IMG/VR virus record: IMGVR_UViG_3300020578_000228
Span: 1-35,850 of that record
Length of the DNA: 35,850 nt
DNA from: a virus
Reading direction: 5' to 3' (one strand)
The translations under genes were made by a program, and so were the position numbers. Below, one piece after another: positions 32,672-35,850 of this stretch (position 1 is its first letter; each line of letters opens with the position of its first letter). Under the pieces are notes generated by a model. That model saw nothing but the letters and a program-made list of their open reading frames with translations. It had not been told where the DNA came from and made no database searches.

Positions 32672-33438
32672 TAGATCACACGAGTCTTTTCATGACCCAC
32701 ACGAATCCGAGGATCGCACCAGATCTCAAAACCTGCTTCCTTTGCATCCAGACAGAAGGAGACATCTTCTCCACACATATCTTGAACCGCACCGGACTCA
32801 AAGACTTGCATCTTTGGAGCAAACCAAGGATACTCAAGATTCTCAAAGACTCCCTTTTTAATCATAACCCAACCAAATCCCGTGTAATCCACTGTGAAAG
32901 GCTTACGACGCTTTGAGATGCTCTCCACAGTTTCGTGATTCATCACACCACCATTGCGGCGGAAATCATCTTCTTCCAACCAGTGAGCTACTGAAGTCGT
33001 GTGACCATCTTCTGTTGCATACCAACCAGCGACAACTTCTTTGTCTTTACCTTCTTTATTCAGAGCTAAATCACAAAGTTGCCAGAACTTTTCTGTGTTG
33101 AATACAATGTCACTATCAATCCAGAGTTGATAATCATAAGTTAATTTACCATCCCAAGGAATTTGCTTAGGCCCACGAAGAACATTTGCGCCTAAACATT
33201 TGCATCGTGCAAAGTTAACCATTGATGAGTAATCCTGAGAGATCTGAATGGCCATTCCATTTTGAACCATATCAAAACAAAGTTGTACAAATGCTTTCAG
33301 AAAAGTAAATGAACAACCTCTTCCAGGAAGACAGAAGACAATTGTTTTTCCTTGCATTCTTTCTTTAATTGCATCATAGTCCCATTCCTCTTTTGAGACT
33401 GTTGGTGCATTTGCTTTTACTGTAAATCCTTTTGCCAT
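32671..33438 (-). CDS. GT-A-type glycosyltransferase
   Basis: A 255-residue protein, the only clear enzyme in the window. Family hallmarks are KTIVFCLPGRGCSFTFLKAF (N-terminal strand and helix), SSMVNFARCKCLGANV with its N-AR motif, the metal/nucleotide-sugar DxD motif in YDYQLWIDSDIVF (D108, D110), TVDYTGFGWVMIKKGVFENL, and the GEDVSFC motif at 223-229 with a late His (VGHEK, H249). It should transfer a sugar from a nucleotide-sugar donor. The acceptor could be phage DNA, a virion protein or a host glycan, and is not evident from the sequence. There is no membrane segment. A near-consensus sigma70-type promoter lies directly upstream (33462-33490), so it is probably expressed early or in the middle of infection, unlike the late baseplate genes after it. 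Confidence 0.82.
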   Translation of the reverse strand: MAKGFTVKANAPTVSKEEWDYDAIKERMQGKTIVFCLPGRGCSFTFLKAFVQLCFDMVQNGMAIQISQDYSSMVNFARCKCLGANVLRGPKQIPWDGKLTYDYQLWIDSDIVFNTEKFWQLCDLALNKEGKDKEVVAGWYATEDGHTTSVAHWLEEDDFRRNGGVMNHETVESISKRRKPFTVDYTGFGWVMIKKGVFENLEYPWFAPKMQVFESGAVQDMCGEDVSFCLDAKEAGFEIWCDPRIRVGHEKTRVI

Positions 33439-33461
33439 AAGTTGAAATTTGCTTCAGTTCA

Positions 33462-33490
33462 ATTTTATCAGACTATATATGCTTTGTCAA
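33462..33490 (-). promoter_or_regulatory. Sigma70-type promoter TTGACA-17-TAAAAT
   Basis: The -35 box TTGACA (33485-33490) is perfect. After exactly 17 bases follows TAAAAT (33462-33467), five of six bases of the -10 consensus. The -35 overlaps the stop of the 61-aa gene. The predicted start lies near 33455, leaving a leader of about 17 bases before the glycosyltransferase ATG. Confidence 0.75.
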
Positions 33491-33672
33491 TAAGATGCTT
33501 CCAGTTCCTTATTGACTAACAGTTCCTCATAAGATAGATCCTCAATCTTATAATTCGTATTGACAATCGCAATCATATTTTGAGCGGTTCTCCATGCAGG
33601 CAAAAAGTCTTGCTCCTTCAGAGAGTGTATCAAACATTTATCCCCTGCGTATATGTGATAAATTTTTTCCAT
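33487..33672 (-). CDS. 61-aa small protein, unknown function
   Basis: I take the ATG at 33672. The frame is open further upstream to 33771, but that extension overlaps the 27-aa ORF in another frame and has lysine-rich, unconvincing sequence. The 61-residue product begins MEKIYHIYAGDKCLIHSLKE and ends with a helical LSYEELLVNKELEASY part. The pattern (M-EK-YHIYA-D-CL-HSL-E-F...W, then a short helix with DLSYEE) is one I associate with small genes near gp25 in cyanophages. The function is unknown. Its ribosome binding site is weak (GGA about 15 bases upstream). Confidence 0.7.
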   Translation of the reverse strand: MEKIYHIYAGDKCLIHSLKEQDFLPAWRTAQNMIAIVNTNYKIEDLSYEELLVNKELEASY

Positions 33673-33712
33673 AAAAAAATTTTGAGTTCCACTGTATATA
33701 TGGAGTCTCTTT

Positions 33713-33796
33713 TTATTTTTTCTTTCCGCCTTTTTTGGGAATTGTTCTCTTGTCGGGCCTTGAGTACCCATTACTGTGAATCCATTTGACGCCCAT
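33713..33796 (-). CDS. 27-aa basic microprotein with strong ribosome binding site
   Basis: A 28-codon ORF starting MGVKWIHSNGYSRPDKRTIP and ending GGKKK. The evidence is its start: GGAGG lies 7 bases before the ATG, one of the best Shine-Dalgarno sequences in the window, and no other start codon sits at that distance. A late-promoter-like CTAAATA (33831-33837) and a sigma70-type promoter (34003-34031) lie upstream. The product is strongly basic, with tryptophan, histidine and tyrosine near the N-terminus. I do not recognise it. The site could instead be a leader peptide controlling the 61-aa gene 40 bases downstream. Confidence 0.6.
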   Translation of the reverse strand: MGVKWIHSNGYSRPDKRTIPKKGGKKK

Positions 33797-33830
33797 TTTT
33801 TTCCTCCGGAATTTTTTTGTGTTTGTGATA

Positions 33831-33837
33831 TATTTAG
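33831..33837 (-). promoter_or_regulatory. Late-promoter-like CTAAATA
   Basis: CTAAATA shares the TAAATA core of the late promoter and lies 35 bases before the 27-aa ORF start. It is the only such element in the accessory part of the window, so it may add late expression to the early promoter upstream. Confidence 0.35.
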
Positions 33838-33879
33838 GTCGAATTGTCACCTCTGTAGGTTAGGGACTTATAGCTTTTT

Positions 33880-33987
33880 ATAACCGCCCCCATCACGCGC
33901 CCCGCCGCCCATAACCGCATCGGCACCACAACTGCCGAATCACGAATAACTGCCGAATAAGAGCTGAGGTGCCTCACGCATAACCGC
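33880..33987 (+). repeat. Five octamer repeats ATAACCGC and variants
   Basis: ATAACCGC occurs at 33880, 33911 and 33980. The variants ACAACTGC and ATAACTGC occur at 33928 and 33946, all in the same orientation and at spacings of about 17 or twice that. Three inverted copies lie further right (34460-34532). Confidence 0.7.
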
Positions 33988-34002
33988 AGAGCACCTCAGT
34001 AG

Positions 34003-34031
34003 ATTATAGCATCAGAACTCAATTACGTCAA
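34003..34031 (-). promoter_or_regulatory. Sigma70-type promoter TTGACG-17-TATAAT
   Basis: TATAAT (34003-34008) is a perfect -10 box and TTGACG (34026-34031) matches five of six -35 bases, at the ideal 17-base spacing. It overlaps the end of the 41-aa gene. It points toward the hairpin-rich island and the 27-aa ORF. Confidence 0.75.
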
Positions 34032-34137
34032 CAGTGGACTGCTCAGCTTCTTCGGTGGCGATGGCATCGAGAATGCTCAGAATCTCATTGCCATTGTTAC
34101 CTTGTGCGAGCAGGGAAAGTGCAATCGAACGGGTCAT
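34012..34137 (-). CDS. 41-aa small protein, unknown function
   Basis: A 42-codon gene starting MTRSIALSLLAQGNNGNEIL and continuing SILDAIATEEAEQ. This N-terminal pattern (MTRS.ALSLL.QG..G..IL.ILD.I) is one I recall from very small genes of cyanophages, which supports the call despite the length. It forms a short amphipathic helix with an LLAQG turn and an acidic tail. It has no Shine-Dalgarno. The leader CTAACACTTTATC resembles those of two other small genes in this window. It is flanked by octamer repeats and carries a promoter in its 3' end. Confidence 0.72.
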   Translation of the reverse strand: MTRSIALSLLAQGNNGNEILSILDAIATEEAEQSTVDVIEF

Positions 34138-34211
34138 GATAAAGTGTTAGAAACGGTGTATTGAGTGAGTGTCTATAAGGGCGCATCTCATTCCCTCTGA
34201 TCCTTATACTC

Positions 34212-34379
34212 TTACCACTCTACATCAAGTTCCTCCACATAAGCCTCAACAGTCTCATCACCATCGAGTTGGAATAACTTACGCCAATCAATCTGTCGGG
34301 CATTAAAGTCATTATACACGGAAAGATCCAGTGTCACACGCACATTCTTTTTCTGAGCTTGAAGATAAGAAACTGACAT
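34212..34379 (-). CDS. 55-aa small protein, unknown function
   Basis: I take the ATG at 34379, not the more distant in-frame start at 34520, because a near-perfect promoter (34411-34439) lies between them. The 55-residue product opens MSVSYLQAQKKNVRVTLDLS and contains VYNDFNARQIDWRKLFQLDG with an acidic end. The 'Y.dfd..qIDW.kLF.L.g.E.V.....e' pattern matches a family of tiny cyanophage proteins that I recall without a function. The DW-KLF motif suggests a small alpha/beta fold. It is the first gene after the promoter, and the 41-aa gene follows 74 bases later. Confidence 0.75.
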   Translation of the reverse strand: MSVSYLQAQKKNVRVTLDLSVYNDFNARQIDWRKLFQLDGDETVEAYVEELDVEW

Positions 34380-34410
34380 GGCTTTGGGGGCAGAGGACTT
34401 AACTGTGGCC

Positions 34411-34439
34411 AGTATAAGATGCAGAAGGGAAATTGTCAA
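34411..34439 (-). promoter_or_regulatory. Sigma70-type promoter TTGACA-17-TATACT
   Basis: A perfect -35 box (34434-34439), 17 bases, and TATACT (34411-34416), five of six -10 bases. The predicted start lies near 34404, about 25 bases before the 55-aa gene. It is a host-type promoter, probably for early transcription. Confidence 0.78.
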
Positions 34440-34459
34440 GACCTGTGGAGTATTTATCA

Positions 34460-34532
34460 GCGGTTGTGATATTTGGCGGGGTCTCTGTGCGGTTATGGTG
34501 ATACTGGGGGGCCTTGACATTTTCGCGGTTGT
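34460..34532 (-). repeat. Three inverted copies of the ATAACCGC octamer
   Basis: GCGGTTGT (34460-34467), GCGGTTAT (34489-34496) and GCGGTTGT (34525-34532) are, on the minus strand, ACAACCGC, ATAACCGC and ACAACCGC. They face the five copies at 33880-33987 across the two small genes. Confidence 0.65.
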
Positions 34533-34599
34533 GTGATAGAGTGCGGGCTAAGATCGCTATAATCGATGAGGTTTTTAAGACCATAAAAAGCACCACACA

Positions 34600-34648
34600 T
34601 TCTCAATAATGCCCCTAATTGCTTCTCAATAACAACACTTATTGAGAA
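34600..34648. repeat. Decamer TTCTCAATAA: two direct copies and one inverted
   Basis: TTCTCAATAA lies at 34600-34609 and 34623-34632. The exact reverse complement TTATTGAGAA lies at 34639-34648. The last two form a perfect 10-bp inverted repeat with a 6-base centre, a typical layout for a dimeric protein site or a hairpin. Confidence 0.75.
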
Positions 34649-34686
34649 TACATCAAACTACTCAGCTTAATTAAAAAAAGGCTTTT

Positions 34687-34884
34687 TCATTTATTTTTAA
34701 CCATTTTACGCTGAATATCACGCTCAATTTGATTCAATGCATGACGACAAGAGGGTGTAGCACTAGTGAAAATCTTCAGACCTGAGGGATGTGCCCAGAC
34801 CAAATGTTTCGAGGTCCGCTGTAACTGAAACTGGTATGATTCCATCAGGACAGTGAGTTCCTTCTTAAACGTTTTGCTGCTCAT
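34687..34884 (-). CDS. HicA-like small protein (65 aa)
   Basis: A 65-residue protein beginning MSSKTFKKELTVLMESYQFQ, then LQRTSKHLVWAHPSGLKIFT and SATPSCRHALNQIERDIQRK. The order helix, strand with 'R..kH.vw.HpsG', strand with 't...s', then a helix is that of HicA-type toxins (dsRBD-like mRNA interferases). The histidine of the K-H-L-V-W segment is in the position of the HicA catalytic His. The usual HicA glycine before the His is replaced by T-S-K, and no HicB-type antitoxin is seen. It overlaps the preceding gene by ATGA. It could degrade host mRNA or bind RNA without cutting. It is the last gene of the small-gene run. Confidence 0.7.
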   Translation of the reverse strand: MSSKTFKKELTVLMESYQFQLQRTSKHLVWAHPSGLKIFTSATPSCRHALNQIERDIQRKMVKNK

Positions 34885-35051
34885 TGTTCTACCTGAGTGG
34901 TGATAGCCTGAAGATCAGAGAGTGCTAAACTGATTGCTGCTTTGGCATAACCGAGACGCTCAAACTCATTCTCTTTGGATAATACAAACTCTAGAGCATT
35001 GGTAAGAGTGGAGATCGCAAGATCAATCTTATGAGATGTAAAGTCAGTCAT
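34881..35051 (-). CDS. 56-aa helical protein, unknown function
   Basis: A 56-residue protein starting MTDFTSHKIDLAISTLTNAL and continuing EFVLSKENEFERLGYAKAAI. It is almost entirely helical, with regular leucine/isoleucine spacing, and suits a small helical hairpin. It overlaps the gene before it by 8 bases and the HicA-like gene after it by 4 (ATGA), so it is translated together with the HicA-like protein. Such coupling is usual for toxin-antitoxin pairs, but nothing here resembles HicB. An antitoxin role is only a possibility. Confidence 0.72.
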   Translation of the reverse strand: MTDFTSHKIDLAISTLTNALEFVLSKENEFERLGYAKAAISLALSDLQAITTQVEQ

Positions 35052-35169
35052 TTACTGTGGATTGAATAGTGTTACCAATGAGATGAAACAATTCTCCTGT
35101 GTTATACCTTAAGGATGGGGAGAGCATAAAGAACAGAAGAAGAATAATGGGAAGGATTTGTTTCTTCAT
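35044..35169 (-). CDS. 41-aa single-pass membrane protein
   Basis: A 41-residue protein starting MKKQILPIILLLFFMLSPSL. The first 20 residues are a positively charged start followed by a strongly hydrophobic stretch, either a signal peptide or one membrane helix. The rest (RYNTGELFHLIGNTIQSTVN) is polar. It overlaps both neighbours (ATGA with the gene before, 8 bases with the gene after), which supports it as a real gene. It could insert into the host inner membrane early in infection, for example as an exclusion or spanin-like factor. No family is recognised. Confidence 0.65.
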   Translation of the reverse strand: MKKQILPIILLLFFMLSPSLRYNTGELFHLIGNTIQSTVND

Positions 35170-35303
35170 GCGAGGTAAGATTTGCTACCACAAGAAAGAT
35201 AAAACTCAACCATGCGTTCGGCTTCATCCAGAGTGCGAAAGAATTGTGATCTCCACTCTTGGTGATTGTAAGGAGTTTGGTAGCGAACTTCGTAGCGAAT
35301 CAT
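35166..35303 (-). CDS. 45-aa small protein, unknown function
   Basis: A 45-residue protein starting MIRYEVRYQTPYNHQEWRSQ and ending in a DEAERMVEFYLSCGSKSYLA helix. A beta-hairpin followed by the 'F.tl.EAErmv.f.ls.G' helix is a layout I recall from tiny cyanophage proteins without known function. It is preceded by a leader that is a near copy of the one before the 64-aa gene (see the 33-bp repeat), and no Shine-Dalgarno is visible. It overlaps the membrane-protein gene by ATGA. Confidence 0.75.
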   Translation of the reverse strand: MIRYEVRYQTPYNHQEWRSQFFRTLDEAERMVEFYLSCGSKSYLA

Positions 35304-35309
35304 GATGGT

Positions 35310-35342
35310 GAAAGTGTAGTGAAAAAAGGAGAAAGATTCAGT
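35310..35342 (-). repeat. 33-bp leader repeat, copy B
   Basis: This stretch covers the end of the 64-aa gene and the leader of the 45-aa gene. It is identical to 35542-35574 at 29 of 33 positions, including CTGAATCTTTC, CCTTTTTTC and ACACTTTC blocks on the minus strand. Confidence 0.75.
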
Positions 35343-35532
35343 CGCAAAGTGTGGTCTGATAATTCACTTCCATCTCATCAAACAACAGGTGAATCTTGCT
35401 ACGAATCGCATACACATCTGCAGAGTTAAAATCATCATTATCCAGAGCATTTCCGATGAAGTTGTAGATCAGATCCCACTGATCTTCAGTGAACAGATTG
35501 CGGTAGATGTTCTTGGTGAGTTGTGAAGTCAT
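35338..35532 (-). CDS. 64-aa small protein, unknown function
   Basis: I take the ATG at 35532. The frame is open further upstream, but that extension runs through the stop region and 33-bp leader and into the previous gene. The product begins MTSQLTKNIYRNLFTEDQWD and continues LIYNFIGNALDNDDFNSADV with a second helix (RSKIHLLFDEMEVNYQTTL). It looks like a small helical, acidic protein. The pattern 'LT...w..iy..l....d.......ir.KI..LF' recalls other tiny cyanophage genes of unknown function. It is flanked on both sides by copies of the leader repeat. Confidence 0.75.
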   Translation of the reverse strand: MTSQLTKNIYRNLFTEDQWDLIYNFIGNALDNDDFNSADVYAIRSKIHLLFDEMEVNYQTTLCD

Positions 35533-35541
35533 TAGAATTGA

Positions 35542-35574
35542 GAAAGTGTGAAGAAAAAAGGTGAAAGATTCAGT
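35542..35574 (-). repeat. 33-bp leader repeat, copy A
   Basis: This stretch covers the stop of the partial gene at the window edge and the leader of the 64-aa gene. It is the partner of 35310-35342, with four mismatches. Confidence 0.75.
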
Positions 35575-35850
35575 TGAGACGCATACCGTTGAAGAACGGA
35601 ATCGCACCACCGACTTGACTCACAAACCAGCAGAAGTTCTTGGCAAATACTTTCTCACCAGGCAAACCATGCTCGGCAAGAATAGCATTGAGGCGCGACT
35701 TTGTGGTGACAGATTGCCAACCACCATCAAACAGTTGCAGGAAGTCGTTACCTACAGAGGCAATGTGATTGCCGTGCAGATACACAAACGAAACGTCGCT
35801 GATGGTGACAACTTGAGTATTGCCAGATTTGAAATCTTTGCCAGCAGTGA
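35570..35850 (-). CDS. Conserved small protein, N-terminus outside window
   Basis: The frame is open from the window edge, so at least 93 residues belong to this gene and the start is not visible; a GTG at 35785 is probably internal. The sequence reads GKDFKSGNTQVVTISDVSFV, then YLHGNHIA, LFDGGWQSVTTKSRLNAILA and GEKVFAKNFCWFVSQ. The alternation of short strands (LHGN.IA) with a 'GGW.s.TT..RLNAIL' helix is a pattern I associate with a small family in cyanophages and cyanobacteria that has no known function. It precedes the 64-aa gene by a 37-base leader that carries the 33-bp repeat. Confidence 0.72.
   Translation of the reverse strand, partial: TAGKDFKSGNTQVVTISDVSFVYLHGNHIASVGNDFLQLFDGGWQSVTTKSRLNAILAEHGLPGEKVFAKNFCWFVSQVGGAIPFFNGMRLN

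Larger units (their letters stand above)
33797..33997 (-). ncRNA. Candidate structured leader or ncRNA in G+C-rich island
   Basis: No gene lies in these 200 bases. A strong promoter (34003-34031) fires into it, with a predicted start near 33996. The transcript would begin with a 9-bp hairpin (33964-33972 paired with 33991-33999, 18-nt loop), then a 6-bp hairpin (33920-33938, TCGGCA/TGCCGA), then a G-rich stretch (GGG, GGGG and GGGGG runs near 33885-33912) that could form a G-quadruplex. The segment is much more G+C-rich than the rest of the window. It ends before the 27-aa ORF. It may be a free small RNA or a long regulatory leader. Confidence 0.4.
34380..34686. other. Intergenic region with repeats and promoter, no convincing gene
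   Basis: These 307 bases hold a promoter (34411-34439), three octamer copies (34460-34532), three decamer copies (34600-34648) and a possible plus-strand promoter (TTGACA 34514-34519, TAGAGT 34537-34542). A frame at 34399-34596 (-) is open but has an odd amino-acid mix and no ribosome binding site, and I do not accept it as a gene. Confidence 0.6.

Noticed and set aside
33673-33771. N-terminal extension of the 61-aa protein to 94 codons
   Set aside because: It overlaps the 27-aa ORF in another frame, lacks a ribosome binding site, and its lysine-rich sequence does not look like the rest of the protein.
33880-33987. Octamer array considered as a small CRISPR
   Set aside because: The repeated unit is only 8 bases and the intervals are too short and uneven for spacers.
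34380-34520. Longer start for the 55-aa gene (102 codons)
   Set aside because: A near-perfect promoter lies inside the extension, so the natural transcript would not include it. The shorter form matches the family pattern.
34399-34596. Minus-strand frame of 65 codons in the intergenic island
   Set aside because: It contains the octamer repeats and the promoter of the next gene, has no ribosome binding site, and its composition is unlike a protein.
34670-34690. A/T-rich AAAAAG-CCTTTTT as a terminator after the HicA-like gene
   Set aside because: The arms have almost no loop between them and only weak A-T pairs, so a stable hairpin is unlikely.
1-35850. tRNA genes, insertion sequences or integrase genes
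   Set aside because: I looked for cloverleaf-like patterns, transposase motifs and terminal inverted repeats and saw none I could support.

Overview
All coding capacity in this window lies on the minus strand. It looks like the tail, baseplate and neck region of a T4-like myovirus. Several things point to a phage of marine picocyanobacteria (cyanophage, Kyanoviridae type): the low-G+C structural genes, the T4 gene order 25-6-7-8 followed by 13-14-15-16, T4-type late promoters (NATAAATA), the DUF4815-type giant structural protein, fibres with Mtd/'VGIGTT' N-termini, and a cluster of tiny higher-G+C genes of the sort seen in these phages. Assignments rest on remembered family motifs. No search was run.

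Layout in transcription order (right to left). From 35850 to 34687 there is an operon-like run of six very small genes, mostly overlapping or closely spaced, ending in a HicA-like protein. From 34686 to 33797 there is a regulatory island with two isolated small genes, two strong sigma70-type promoters, octamer and decamer repeats, and a G+C-rich hairpin-containing leader or candidate ncRNA. From 33796 to 31424 there are accessory genes: a 27-aa ORF with a strong Shine-Dalgarno, a 61-aa protein, a GT-A-type glycosyltransferase, 50-aa and 46-aa proteins, a 210-aa conserved protein and an 81-aa protein. From 31387 to 15536 lie the baseplate wedge genes gp25, gp6, a 3986-aa gp7-like giant and gp8. 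From 15529 to 7640 is a 2629-aa DUF4815-type structural protein where T4 has genes 9-12. From 7636 to 3585 are two small proteins, then gp13, gp14, gp15 (neck and tail terminator) and gp16 (small terminase). From 3572 to 1 are small virion-type proteins and fibre genes, including a fibre with 65-aa tandem repeats. The leftmost fibre gene is cut by the window edge.

The structural genes should act together: gp25, gp6, gp7 and gp8 form the baseplate wedge, the DUF4815 giant and fibres probably sit at its periphery, gp13-15 close the tail and join it to the head, and gp16 starts DNA packaging. The most striking feature is that the same few beta-rich modules (GxGY repeats, a 'GxE..RG' module, SGA modules) have been inserted into several otherwise unrelated T4 core proteins: gp14, gp15, gp8, the DUF4815 giant and gp7. 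The second is the non-coding island at about 33800-34680.
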